Of a stretch of 10,404 bases of DNA, positions 1 through 8,928 are shown one piece after another. The DNA comes from Tannerella sp. (GTDB lineage Bacteria > Bacteroidota > Bacteroidia > Bacteroidales > Tannerellaceae): assembly GCA_031267485.1 (NCBI GenBank), contig JAIRYY010000040.1:1-10404 (forward strand). Reading direction: 5' to 3'. The position numbers and the translations under genes were made by a program. The first letter of the stretch is position 1; each line of letters starts with the position of its first letter. Under the pieces are notes generated by a model, which saw nothing but the letters and a program-made list of their open reading frames with translations, had not been told where the DNA came from and searched no databases.

Positions 1-1788
1 GCGTACCTGCAGGAGGACATACTCGAACAGTGGGTCGAGATTAAAAACGGGCAGAAAAAAAGTATCCGTCTCACGGATTTTGCTTCGTCCGACCTGTCAT
101 TCAACGCTTCCGAATACTATGTAAGCCATTTCCACGGCGACTGGGCGAACGAAATGAACATCTCGGAACAGAAACTGACGGAGGGCATTAAAATCGTCGA
201 CTCCAAACTGGGCGTGCGCGCTCACCAGTTTGCCCATCCCTCCTTTATCCTCTCGCTGAACGCGCCGCTTGGCGAGAACTCCGGCGAAGCCATTGGCGGA
301 ACGCTGGCCTGGCCGGGGAATTTCCGCTTCTGCTTCGAGGTGGACAACTACAACAAACTGCGCATCATTTCGGGCGTCAACCCCTATGCGTCCGAATATA
401 CGCTGGAGAAGAACGAAACGCTCAGGACGCCCTCTTTCCTCTTCACTTACAGCCCCGAAGGAGCCGGGAAAATCACCCGCAACTTCCATCGCTGGGCAAG
501 GAAGTACGGCATCAAAAACGGGAACAGGGAGCGGAGCGTGCTCCTGAACAACTGGGAGGCCACTTATTTCGATTTCGACGAGGCCAAACTGACGAAAATC
601 ATTGACGACGCCGCAAAAATGGGCTTCGAACTCTTCCTGCTGGACGACGGCTGGTTCGGAAACAAATATCCCCGCAACAACGACAATGCGGGACTGGGCG
701 ACTGGCAGACCAACACCCGGAAACTGCCCCGCGGGATTCCTTACCTCATACAGGAATGTGAGAAAAGAAACCTTAAATTCGGCATCTGGATAGAACCCGA
801 AATGGTGAATCCGAAAAGCGAACTGTACGAAAAACACCCCGACTGGGTAATCGCGCAGCCTCACCGCGAACGCACCCTGCAGCGCAATCAGCTGATTCTG
901 GATCTGAGCAACCCCGAAGTACAGGAGTTTGTCTTCAGCACGGTAGACAACCTGCTGCGGGAAAATCCGGGTATCGGATACGTCAAGTGGGACTGTAACC
1001 GCTACGTGTTTAATCCGGGATCCGCCCATCTGCCGGCAGACCGGCAGACGCATCTGTTTTTCGACTACACGAAAAGCCTGATGGAAGTCATGGACAAAAT
1101 CAGCAAAAAATACCCGGACGTGACATTCATGGCATGTTCCGGCGGCGGCGGACGCATCGACTACGGCTCCATGCAATATTTCGACGAATACTGGATCAGC
1201 GACAACAACGACCCCCTGCAGCGCATCTTCACCCAGTGGGGTTCGCAATACTTCTTCCCGACGATCGGACTTGCAAGTCACGTGTCGGCGTCGCCCAACC
1301 ACATTTCGGGCCGCAGCATGTCGCTGAAATGCAGGTTCGACATTGCCATGGCGGCTAAACTCGGCATGGATCTGCAGCCGTCACAGATGACGGAAAAGGA
1401 ATACGGCTTCTCGAAAAATGCAATCCTGACGTACCGGGAAATACGGAATACAATCCTCACGGGCGACCTGTACCGGATACTTTCCCCCTATAAAAGCAAC
1501 CGTACAGTATATATGTACGTTAACGAGGAACAGAGCGAGGCCGTCGTATTCAACTTTATGACAAGAAAGGAAGTATACCCGAAACCTCCGGCGATAGCGC
1601 TGCAGGGACTTCACCCCGGGAAAAACTACAAACTGGAGGAAATCAACAAAGATCCGGATCGCCGGTCGCGGTTCGCCAAATACGAAGGCAGGGTTTTCAG
1701 CGGCGAGTACCTGATGACCGCAGGCCTGAACTTCACGATGCACGACGAAATGGAAAGCCTTGTTTTCAGGCTTTGCGAAGTAAATTAA
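1..1788 (+). CDS. GH36 family alpha-galactosidase, 5'-truncated by window edge
   Basis: The frame is open from base 1 and ends at TAA 1786-1788, giving 595 residues. GH36 enzymes of this type run about 720-740, so roughly 130 N-terminal residues and any signal peptide lie upstream. ATG 154 is internal, because the codons before it already read as GH36 beta-sandwich. Visible in order are the end of the N-terminal beta-sandwich (to about window codon 165, with GGTLAWPGNF), the (beta/alpha)8 barrel, and a short C-terminal beta domain. Active-site signatures are LDDGWFG (640-660), KWDCNR with the expected nucleophile Asp at 991-993, CSGGGGR (1135-1155), and WISDNND with the expected acid/base Asp at 1201-1203. 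The family hydrolyses terminal alpha-1,6- or alpha-1,3-galactose with retention. No T9SS tail is present, so a periplasmic or cytoplasmic site is inferred. The susC-like gene follows after 47 bp. Family assignment is firm; linkage preference is not. Confidence 0.95.
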   Translation, partial: AYLQEDILEQWVEIKNGQKKSIRLTDFASSDLSFNASEYYVSHFHGDWANEMNISEQKLTEGIKIVDSKLGVRAHQFAHPSFILSLNAPLGENSGEAIGGTLAWPGNFRFCFEVDNYNKLRIISGVNPYASEYTLEKNETLRTPSFLFTYSPEGAGKITRNFHRWARKYGIKNGNRERSVLLNNWEATYFDFDEAKLTKIIDDAAKMGFELFLLDDGWFGNKYPRNNDNAGLGDWQTNTRKLPRGIPYLIQECEKRNLKFGIWIEPEMVNPKSELYEKHPDWVIAQPHRERTLQRNQLILDLSNPEVQEFVFSTVDNLLRENPGIGYVKWDCNRYVFNPGSAHLPADRQTHLFFDYTKSLMEVMDKISKKYPDVTFMACSGGGGRIDYGSMQYFDEYWISDNNDPLQRIFTQWGSQYFFPTIGLASHVSASPNHISGRSMSLKCRFDIAMAAKLGMDLQPSQMTEKEYGFSKNAILTYREIRNTILTGDLYRILSPYKSNRTVYMYVNEEQSEAVVFNFMTRKEVYPKPPAIALQGLHPGKNYKLEEINKDPDRRSRFAKYEGRVFSGEYLMTAGLNFTMHDEMESLVFRLCEVN

Positions 1789-1835
1789 TTTCTTAATAAA
1801 CATAAACGATACAAATCCATTAAATTTCACAATCT
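1789..1835 (+). other. AT-rich gap before the susC-like gene
   Basis: This 47-bp leader is rich in A and T and has no G-rich Shine-Dalgarno sequence, as is usual in Bacteroidota, where translation starts often sit behind A-rich leaders. I find no hairpin followed by a T run and no match to the Bacteroides -7 element (TAnnTTTG). Read-through from the GH36 gene into the transporter gene is therefore the simpler reading. A weak or divergent promoter cannot be excluded. Confidence 0.4.
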
Positions 1836-4800
1836 ATGAGAAAGATACATTTTACAGTCATTTATCTGCTTTTATTTTGCTGCGCCTCCGTTTACGCGCA
1901 AAATATCACAATCAGCGGGACGGTAACAGAGGCGTCAACTTCAGAACCGCTGACCGGAGTATCCATACGGGTAGACGGCACGTCGACGGGAACAGTCACC
2001 GGCATCGACGGCGATTACAGCCTCTCGGCGCCGGCCAACGCATCGCTGACATTCAGCTATATCGGTTACGCGACGAAAGTCGTGGCGGTAAAAAACCAGA
2101 CAGTCATCAACGTCTCGCTGGATGAGAATCTGCAAGACCTGGATGAAGTAATCATCGTCGGCGTTTCCCTGAGGAAAAGCGACCTGACCGGTTCGGTCGG
2201 AAGCGTCAGCAGCAAAGTTCTCGAAGAAAAACCGGTAACAAACATTAATCAGGCCATTCAGGGGCGTGTCGCCGGCGTTTTGATCAACAACGGCGCGAAG
2301 CCGGGAGACGATTCCAATATTAAAATCCGCGGCATCAACACCATCAACGGAACGACGGATCCCATTTACGTGGTGGACGGCCTGGTAATGGACAATTTCG
2401 GCGGCGGGTTCAACGCTGTCAACCTGAACGACGTCGCATCCATCGAAATCCTGAAGGACGCGTCCGCGACAGCGCTGTACGGTTCACGGGCGGCCAACGG
2501 CGTCGTGCTGATCACCACCAAAAAAGGGAAAAAGGGAGAAGGCAAAGTGAGCTACGACGGCTGGGTAGGCGTGCGCAGCTATGCAAACACGCCCGACAAG
2601 ATGAACTCGCGCCAGCTGTTTGAACTGCGACGGGACGCCGCGCTCAACAGTTACAAGGCAAACTATCCGAACGCAACGCAGACGGACATAAACGCGTTCC
2701 TCGAAAACAGGGTGATGACGCCCTACGACCCCGTTTCCGGAAGCGGAGGTTTTGTTTTCGGGCAATACGAGCTTGACGCCTACAACAATCCGGCGTTTAA
2801 GGACTACGACTGGCTCGACGAGGTAACGCGCAACGGCGTGGAGCAGAACCATGCGGTCAGTTTCACCGGCGGCGGCGACAACGGCGCTTTCTACCTGAGT
2901 TTCGGCTATTCGAAGCAGGAGGGCATGGTGAAGAAACTGGGCGATGAAAAATATTCGGGGCGCATCAATGCCGATTACAACGTCAAGCCCTGGCTGAAAG
3001 TGGGTACAAACACATCATTCGTCAGAACCGATTCGGAGATTTTCGACAACGACGACGTTTTTGACAAGGCGCGGGGAGCAAATCCGATGCTGCCCATCAA
3101 CAACAACCTGACGCTGAACTACGGGGATTTCTATGACCAGAACTATTTCAACCCGCTCAACACCCTGAAGATAGACGACAACCGCATACGCAACCGGATC
3201 ATTTCGTCCAATTTCCTCAACATCAATCCGCTTAACGGCCTGAATTTCCGCACGACCTTTTCGATGAATTTCCTTGAGGAATCACGTCTGAGATACGTTC
3301 CGAACGACATTCAGCAGGCTATCCGCTATGCCCACAACGGGGAAGCCAGGCACACACGCGACCAGCGGATGATGTGGCAGTGGGACAACACGCTTTCCTA
3401 CGACAAGACTTTCGGCATTCACAGGATCAACGCCACGATCGGTACAAGCGTCTCCAAGATCAACCGCAACTATACGGAAGCGACAGGCCGGGGATTTGAC
3501 AACAACATCTTCACCTACCACAACCTGGGCGCGTCCAACTTCCTGGCAAACCGCTCCATAGGTTCCGATTTCACCGCTTCGTCCCTGATGTCCTATTTCG
3601 TCCGGGCAAACTACACGTATGCAGGCAAGTATTACGCGACGGCTACCGCCCGCTACGACGGCTCGTCCAAGTTTTCGGCCGACAACCGGTGGGGGCTGTT
3701 CCCGTCTTTCTCGCTGGCATGGAACGTGGCGGAAGAGGGCTTTATGCAGGATCAGCAAATCTTCGACCTGTTTAAGGCGCGACTCGGCTTCGGCATGGTC
3801 GGGAATCAGGAGATTGACGACTATTCGTACCTGACCCTCTACTCGGCGTCGGTCACGGAAGGGCAGACGACGTATGTCCCGAGAGAGCAGAAAGGCAACG
3901 GGAAAATATCGTGGGAATCGCAGCGGCAGTTTAATTTTGGCGTGGACATGGGCGTCCTCTCCAACAAAGTCCGCATGTCGGTCGATCTTTTCCACATCAC
4001 AAACGACGATTTGCTGATGACGCGCAACATAAACACGTCGTCGGGCTTCAAGACAATGGTGGAAAACGTGGGGGCGATCGAAAACAAGGGGCTGGAAGTC
4101 TCCCTGGACGTTAACGCCATCGACACGAAAGACTTTCAGTGGAACGTTTCCGCCAATATTTCCGCCGACAAAAACAAGGTCACAAAGCTGTACGGCGAAA
4201 ACGACTATATCCTCAAATACGACGGCGACCGGAATCTGCAGAAAGAGGGGAACCTGTTCATCGGCGAATCGCGCAATACGATTTACATCTGGAAAACGGG
4301 AGGCATCGCGCAGGAAGCCGATATGGAACGCCTGAGTCAGATTGACTGGTCGGGCCGCAGCGTCAATCCGGGCGATTTGTATCCGCTGGACGTATCCGGG
4401 CAGGATGGAACGCCTGACGGGAAAATCGACGATTACGATCGCATCATCGCCGGCTCCACCGATCCCAAATTCTACGGAGGTTTCGCTACGGATTTAACGT
4501 ACAGGGGGATAACCCTCAATGCGGTGTTCAACTATTCCTGTGGGGCCAAAAAGTTAAGTTACCTGTATGAATCGATGATCGGAAGTACGGGACGGGGCCT
4601 CGCATCCGTCGACCTGACCGACCGCTGGACGCCGGAGAACACCGGGGCCAGATTCCCGCGCCCCATGATGGACGATCCGAGCGACGACAGGAATTACAAT
4701 ACATTCTCGGCCGGCAACATGGATCACTCCGTACAGAAAGCGTCATACCTCCGCCTGTCGGCGCTGACCCTGGCATACAGTTTACCCCGGAAAACGGTCA

Positions 4801-4946
4801 ACAGCCTGAAACTGGACAATCTCCGCGTGTATGCCACCGCATCCAATTTGTTCTGCATAACGCCCTATAAAGGCTACGACCCTGAAACCGGAGACTGGTA
4901 TCCTCCCACAAGAATGTTTGTCTTCGGCCTGAACCTGGCTTTCTGA
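1836..4946 (+). CDS. SusC-like TonB-dependent outer-membrane glycan transporter
   Basis: This 1036-residue protein, of usual length for the family, imports oligosaccharides across the outer membrane with TonB energy, in complex with its SusD partner. A signal peptide covers residues 1-21, with likely cleavage VYA|QN leaving an N-terminal Gln, a common pattern in Bacteroidota. Residues 24-96 form a carboxypeptidase-D-regulatory-like beta-sandwich. A TonB box (DEVIIVG) lies at 103-109. The plug spans about 116-230 and ends in the SusC signature around LKDASATALYGSRAANG (206-222). A 22-strand-type barrel fills the rest and ends in aromatic VFGLNLAF. There is no N-terminal STN domain, so it is unlikely to signal through a FecR/ECF sigma pair. 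The Cys pair at 15-16 sits in the hydrophobic core and is not a lipobox. The SusD gene follows 40 bp downstream. Class is certain; the imported glycan is inferred only from neighbours. Confidence 0.98.
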   Translation: MRKIHFTVIYLLLFCCASVYAQNITISGTVTEASTSEPLTGVSIRVDGTSTGTVTGIDGDYSLSAPANASLTFSYIGYATKVVAVKNQTVINVSLDENLQDLDEVIIVGVSLRKSDLTGSVGSVSSKVLEEKPVTNINQAIQGRVAGVLINNGAKPGDDSNIKIRGINTINGTTDPIYVVDGLVMDNFGGGFNAVNLNDVASIEILKDASATALYGSRAANGVVLITTKKGKKGEGKVSYDGWVGVRSYANTPDKMNSRQLFELRRDAALNSYKANYPNATQTDINAFLENRVMTPYDPVSGSGGFVFGQYELDAYNNPAFKDYDWLDEVTRNGVEQNHAVSFTGGGDNGAFYLSFGYSKQEGMVKKLGDEKYSGRINADYNVKPWLKVGTNTSFVRTDSEIFDNDDVFDKARGANPMLPINNNLTLNYGDFYDQNYFNPLNTLKIDDNRIRNRIISSNFLNINPLNGLNFRTTFSMNFLEESRLRYVPNDIQQAIRYAHNGEARHTRDQRMMWQWDNTLSYDKTFGIHRINATIGTSVSKINRNYTEATGRGFDNNIFTYHNLGASNFLANRSIGSDFTASSLMSYFVRANYTYAGKYYATATARYDGSSKFSADNRWGLFPSFSLAWNVAEEGFMQDQQIFDLFKARLGFGMVGNQEIDDYSYLTLYSASVTEGQTTYVPREQKGNGKISWESQRQFNFGVDMGVLSNKVRMSVDLFHITNDDLLMTRNINTSSGFKTMVENVGAIENKGLEVSLDVNAIDTKDFQWNVSANISADKNKVTKLYGENDYILKYDGDRNLQKEGNLFIGESRNTIYIWKTGGIAQEADMERLSQIDWSGRSVNPGDLYPLDVSGQDGTPDGKIDDYDRIIAGSTDPKFYGGFATDLTYRGITLNAVFNYSCGAKKLSYLYESMIGSTGRGLASVDLTDRWTPENTGARFPRPMMDDPSDDRNYNTFSAGNMDHSVQKASYLRLSALTLAYSLPRKTVNSLKLDNLRVYATASNLFCITPYKGYDPETGDWYPPTRMFVFGLNLAF

Positions 4947-4986
4947 AAAAAAAATAATACATGAATCAATAAATACAGATTAGGTT
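4947..4986 (+). other. AT-rich gap between susC-like and susD-like genes
   Basis: The 40-bp gap opens with a run of A bases right after the SusC stop and contains a three-codon ATG-to-TAA reading frame starting at 4961. No hairpin terminator or promoter is visible. The spacing is normal for co-transcribed susC/susD pairs. Confidence 0.4.
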
Positions 4987-6591
4987 ATGAAAAATATAAG
5001 AATAAATTTATCAGCAGCGCTTATTTCTTTGTTGGCGACAGGATTGTCCTCCTGCTCCGATTTTTTGGAAGAAATGCCGAAAACATCTTTGACTCCCGAA
5101 CAGGTTTATACGGAGTTGAACGTGCTGGAGCCGACCGTGGACGGGTTATACACATCGTACAGAAGCTCCAAAGCCGGACGTTCCGGGTTTACCTTCACTC
5201 TGCTCGGACTCGACGAATCCCAACAGGGCATCGTGCAGATGACGGATGCAAGCCAGGCGGGACTTGACTATTACGATGGAATGTTGAACGCGACCTCCTC
5301 GCAGGTCAGCGAAATGTGGTATAAAAGATGGCCGATGATTAACACGGCGGCGCTGTCCATCCGCGGACTGGAGCTTCTGAGCGAATCCGAAGCGGACGGT
5401 GAAACGGTGGGGAGAATCAGAATGTTGAGGGCCAACGCCTGTTTCATGCGCGCCATGTCGATGTTCGAACTGGCCATGTACTGGGGTGAAGTGCCCGTCA
5501 TCGAAATAGCCGACCTGGACGATCCCGACGTCGACATGGGCAGGAAACCGCTGGATGTCGTCTGGGGACAGATTTTCAACGACCTGACTTATGCCTCGGA
5601 AAACCTGTCCGACGGCCGGCAGACCGGACCGCGGGCAACGAAAGGCGCCGCCATCGCCATGCTGGGCAAACTTTTCATGTACGCGCCGGCAGAAAGCGGA
5701 TACCGGGATTTCGACAAGGCTATCGGATATTTCGAGCGGATAAGGGGATCGTACAGCCTGGAATCAAGTTATGAGAAAATGTTCGACGAATATGCCACGC
5801 TGGAATTTAATTCGAACGAATCCGTTTTCGAGATAGATTTCATCTGCAACAGTTCAGGCCCGAACTTCTGGCAGTGGGACATGGGGTCACGCACGCTGGC
5901 AAACCTTGGGGAATCGTGCTATATCGGCGGTTACGACGTGGCGCTTCCGACGGACTACGCCCACAAAATGAAAGCGGACGGCGGAGTATGGGAAGACGGC
6001 GACCTGCGCAGGGACGCAAGCATCCGCTTCGACTTCACCTATCACGGGCAGGAATATACCGTTCCGTCGTGGGGAGCCGACGAACTGAACCCGCATATCA
6101 AAAAATGGGAGGACAGGCGCCTCGACCGGTGGACGTCCAACAGCCTTGCCACGGACGCGACCTCCGGCAGAAGTTTTTACTGGTCAGGCAAAAACTACAT
6201 GTTCCTGCGCTTTGCCGATATCCTTTTGTGCTATGCGGAATGTCTGAACGAGACGGGACGCACCGGAGAGGCCATCGACATCGTGAATCAGGTGCGTGCA
6301 CGCGCCTGGGGTGGCAGTCTTCCGGCCGACAAACGGTGGAGCGGCCTCTCTCAGGATCAGTTCCGCACGGATATCATGGACGAACGCATCCGTGAACTTT
6401 GTTTCGAGGGATGGCGTCGCATGGACCTGATACGTTCGGGCAATTTCGTGAGATTGATAAGGGAACGCAATCCGTGGGCCGGGGATAAAGGTACAATCGG
6501 CGACTTCCATGTTCGCTGGCCCGTTCCGGAGGATGAAATAAAAAACAACCCGTATATGGAAATGGGCGTGGACCAGAATCCGGGATATTAA
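4987..6591 (+). CDS. SusD/RagB-like surface glycan-binding lipoprotein
   Basis: This 534-residue protein caps the SusC barrel at the cell surface and captures glycan for import. A lipoprotein signal peptide ends in lipobox L20-S21-S22-C23. The acidic stretch after the Cys (CSDFLEE) resembles the surface-export signal of Bacteroidota lipoproteins. The N-terminal half carries the helical TPR-like SusD scaffold. Family hallmarks follow: FLRFADILLCYAECLNETG (about 405-423) with a run into VRARAWG, then DIMDERIRELCFEGWRRMDL (462-481), and the typical C-terminal ending NPGY. Length is normal and I see no frameshift. The start codon is supported because the signal peptide begins there. It lies 40 bp after the SusC gene and 47 bp before the GH97 gene. 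Binding residues cannot be assigned by eye, so ligand identity rests on the neighbouring GH36, GH97 and GH95 genes. Confidence 0.97.
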   Translation: MKNIRINLSAALISLLATGLSSCSDFLEEMPKTSLTPEQVYTELNVLEPTVDGLYTSYRSSKAGRSGFTFTLLGLDESQQGIVQMTDASQAGLDYYDGMLNATSSQVSEMWYKRWPMINTAALSIRGLELLSESEADGETVGRIRMLRANACFMRAMSMFELAMYWGEVPVIEIADLDDPDVDMGRKPLDVVWGQIFNDLTYASENLSDGRQTGPRATKGAAIAMLGKLFMYAPAESGYRDFDKAIGYFERIRGSYSLESSYEKMFDEYATLEFNSNESVFEIDFICNSSGPNFWQWDMGSRTLANLGESCYIGGYDVALPTDYAHKMKADGGVWEDGDLRRDASIRFDFTYHGQEYTVPSWGADELNPHIKKWEDRRLDRWTSNSLATDATSGRSFYWSGKNYMFLRFADILLCYAECLNETGRTGEAIDIVNQVRARAWGGSLPADKRWSGLSQDQFRTDIMDERIRELCFEGWRRMDLIRSGNFVRLIRERNPWAGDKGTIGDFHVRWPVPEDEIKNNPYMEMGVDQNPGY

Positions 6592-6593
6592 TT

Positions 6594-6621
6594 AATTAAG
6601 AATTAAAAATTAAAAATTAAA
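6594..6621 (+). repeat. Four-copy 7-bp tandem repeat (AATTAAA) upstream of the GH97 gene
   Basis: Four head-to-tail copies of AATTAAA run from 6594 to 6621. The first copy ends in G instead of A, and the array abuts the SusD stop codon region (TTAATTAA). It ends 17 bp before the GH97 ATG. A weak six-pair stem with two G-T pairs and a TTAT loop follows at 6623-6638, directly before the start codon. The repeat could act as an A-rich translation leader or an unstructured mRNA spacer. No function is demonstrated by the sequence. Confidence 0.7.
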
Positions 6622-6638
6622 AGAGGCGTTATCGTCTT

Positions 6639-8909
6639 ATGGCTATGGGAAAATTATTGATTTTACTGACTTTTTTTCTGCTTTGTACCGGCGGCCTGCG
6701 TGCTTCGGAGCATGAAGTCGTCTCGCCCGACAACCGGTTGAAGATGATTCTTCACATCGACGGGGGTACAAGTTATGAAATATGGTACGGAACGACGCAG
6801 CTTATCTCCCCCTCGCCCATAGCGCTGCATCTTTCCGACGGGACGGTCGTCGGGGCGGGTACGGTAAAAAACATCCGTACGGCAAGCGAAAACAACCTGA
6901 TTGACGTCCCGGTCGGGAAAAACAAAACCCTGACGGAAGCCTGCAACGAACTGACGGTCGAATATAACGAAAAATACAAACTCGTCGCAAGAGCCTACAA
7001 CGAGGGGATCGCCTACCGTTTTGTCACGGATTTCGACGGGGAAATAACGGTGAGGGACGAGGAGGCTGTATTCAACTTTGCGGCGACGACGAGAGTGTAT
7101 TTCCCGGAGTGCGATGCAAATACGTCCCAGGAAACCGGCGACGGCGGCGTAAAGTATTCCATTCATCAGGGATACCGCAACTTCGAGCGGACGTACAACA
7201 TTTACACCGCCCCCATCGCCATCGGCGTCGACCGGTTTTCCGTCACGCCGGTACTGTTCGAGTACACGGGAACGCCCTACAAAGTCGTTGTCACGGAAGC
7301 CGGCACGTACGATTATCCGGGCATGTACATGGAACGCAACGGAACAAGATCCATGCGCGGAATGTGGGCCGGATATCCGAAAAAGGTGATGGATCCCGGC
7401 AATTATTATTCGAATCATCTGGTGTATGAACGCGAGGATTTTATTGCCCGGACGGAGGGAAAGCGCAGTTTCCCGTGGCGCGTCATCATTGCCACCGACA
7501 ACGACAAATCGCTGCTGAATAACGAACTCGTATACCTCCTGGCCGAACCGTCGCGCATAGATGACATGTCGTGGATAAAACCCGGAAAATCGGCATGGGA
7601 ATGGTGGCACAAAGCCATGCTCGAGGGCGTGCCGTTCCCCGTCGGGAACAGAAATCTGAGTGTCGAACTGTACCAGTATTACATCGACTGGGCCGCCCAG
7701 AACGGGATTGAATACATGACTCTGGATGCGGGGTATCAGGAGAACTGGCTCCTGCAGCTGTGCAAGTATGCCGAAGAAAAAGGCGTGAAAATCATTGTCT
7801 GGACATGGGCCAGCTGCGTCAGCGAATATCCCGGCGGCGACTGGATCAGGCGGATGAAAGCGCGCGGAGTGGCGGGGGTGAAAATAGACTTTTTCGAACG
7901 CAACGACCAGATTGCCATGCGCTGGGGATACGAATTTGCCCAGAGGCTTGCGGACAACCGGATGGTTGGGATATTTCACGGCTGCCCCGTTCCGACCGGG
8001 CTGAACCGCACGTATCCGAACATCCTGAACTTCGAAGCCGTCCGGGGCGCTGAAGATAACTTCTGGAGAAGCATTGTCACGCCGGATTACCATACCCTGT
8101 TTCCCTTTATCCGCTCGATAGCGGGGCCGGAAGACTACACGCCCGGCTCCATGCGGAACACGACGGCCGGAGCTTTCCGTCCCGTCGATGTCGACAATAC
8201 CGTGCCGATGAGCATGGGAACGCGTGCGCACGAACTGTCCATGTATGTGATCTTCGACCACTGGCTGGGCTATCTGTGCGATTCGCCCACGGAATACAAC
8301 AAGTTCCCGGACATACTCGACTTCCTGTCGTCGGCGCCCTCCGTATGGGACAAAACAGTCCCGCTGGATGCGCAGCTCGGCAAATACATCCTGATGGCGA
8401 AACAGAAAGGCAAAGACTGGTACGTCGGCGGCATGAGCAACTGGGAGGCAAGAAAACTGGAGGTGGACTTCAGCTTCCTGCCCTCCGGCATATCATACGA
8501 CGCCGTCATCCTGAAAGACAGCCCCGAATCGGGAGAGAAACCGGAAAAATACCTGTGCGAAACGCTGACCGTCACAAGGGACACGAAACTTGCCGTCGAC
8601 ATGGCTAAGGGAGGCGGTTTCGCAATCAGGCTCAGGGAGGGAGACGGGAACGGCAATCAGGAAATGCCGCCGGTCGCGGACTTTTTTTCCGCTTACGTGG
8701 ACAAGGCGTCGGGCGTTCTTCACATAAAAACAGACCATCGCCTCAACGCCGTAGAAATCTACGACATCGCCGGCCGGCGCATTTTTTCGGAAACCTGCAA
8801 AAGCGGGGCTTTCACCGGAGAGATAGACCTGTCCGGGCTGAAAAGTGGATATTACATAACCAATTTACAAACGGAACAAAAAACCGGCAGTTTCAAATTT
8901 TATTATTAA
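6639..8909 (+). CDS. GH97 retaining glycoside hydrolase (probable alpha-galactosidase) with T9SS sorting domain
   Basis: This is a 756-residue secreted enzyme. The signal peptide covers residues 1-22 (likely cleavage LRA|SE). ATG 6645 is an equally good start two codons in. A GH97 N-terminal beta-sandwich (about 25-290) precedes the (beta/alpha)8 barrel with SAWEWWHK (318-325), TLDAGYQENW (361-370), GVKIDFFERND (413-423), NFEAVRGAE (464-472) and GPEDYTPGSM (496-505). D417 sits where retaining GH97 enzymes carry the nucleophile. E472 lies 55 residues later, the spacing I recall for D415/E470 of Bacteroides thetaiotaomicron BtGH97b. SusB-type inverting alpha-glucosidases lack that Asp, so alpha-galactosidase is favoured, with beta-L-arabinopyranosidase as the alternative. 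Residues about 681-756 are an added T9SS-type tail (AVEIYDIAGRRIF, LSGLKSGYYI), predicting surface attachment or secretion. The tail ends in KFYY rather than a basic residue. The next gene is 19 bp away. Confidence 0.94.
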   Translation: MAMGKLLILLTFFLLCTGGLRASEHEVVSPDNRLKMILHIDGGTSYEIWYGTTQLISPSPIALHLSDGTVVGAGTVKNIRTASENNLIDVPVGKNKTLTEACNELTVEYNEKYKLVARAYNEGIAYRFVTDFDGEITVRDEEAVFNFAATTRVYFPECDANTSQETGDGGVKYSIHQGYRNFERTYNIYTAPIAIGVDRFSVTPVLFEYTGTPYKVVVTEAGTYDYPGMYMERNGTRSMRGMWAGYPKKVMDPGNYYSNHLVYEREDFIARTEGKRSFPWRVIIATDNDKSLLNNELVYLLAEPSRIDDMSWIKPGKSAWEWWHKAMLEGVPFPVGNRNLSVELYQYYIDWAAQNGIEYMTLDAGYQENWLLQLCKYAEEKGVKIIVWTWASCVSEYPGGDWIRRMKARGVAGVKIDFFERNDQIAMRWGYEFAQRLADNRMVGIFHGCPVPTGLNRTYPNILNFEAVRGAEDNFWRSIVTPDYHTLFPFIRSIAGPEDYTPGSMRNTTAGAFRPVDVDNTVPMSMGTRAHELSMYVIFDHWLGYLCDSPTEYNKFPDILDFLSSAPSVWDKTVPLDAQLGKYILMAKQKGKDWYVGGMSNWEARKLEVDFSFLPSGISYDAVILKDSPESGEKPEKYLCETLTVTRDTKLAVDMAKGGGFAIRLREGDGNGNQEMPPVADFFSAYVDKASGVLHIKTDHRLNAVEIYDIAGRRIFSETCKSGAFTGEIDLSGLKSGYYITNLQTEQKTGSFKFYY

Positions 8910-8928
8910 CAATCAAATTTTTATTCGT

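Noticed and set aside
154..156. ATG 154 as the true start of the GH36 gene
   Set aside because: The frame is open back to base 1 and the upstream residues continue the GH36 N-terminal domain. A protein starting here would lack most of that domain and any signal peptide.
97..1302. 401-codon open frame on the minus strand opposite the GH36 gene
   Set aside because: It lies wholly antisense to a strongly recognised GH36 sequence, its translation shows no family resemblance, and it is explained by codon bias keeping the opposite frame free of stops.
1789..1835. A Bacteroides-type promoter before the susC-like gene
   Set aside because: No TAnnTTTG -7 element or TTTG-like -33 partner was found in the gap, so no promoter was annotated.
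1878..1883. Cys15-Cys16 in the SusC signal peptide as a lipobox
   Set aside because: SusC proteins are barrel proteins released by signal peptidase I, and the VYA|QN site six residues later fits the family.
4961..4972. Three-codon reading frame between the SusC and SusD genes
   Set aside because: It is too short to support as a gene or leader peptide and has no associated hairpin or attenuator structure.
6684..6689. Cys16 in the GH97 signal peptide as a possible lipobox
   Set aside because: The Cys sits inside the hydrophobic core with Phe-Leu-Leu before it, a good signal peptidase I site follows at LRA|SE, and the T9SS tail argues against a lipoprotein.
6663..8261. 532-codon open frame on the minus strand opposite the GH97 gene
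   Set aside because: Same reason: it is a shadow of a clear GH97 gene, with Arg/His/Val-rich composition and no recognisable domain.
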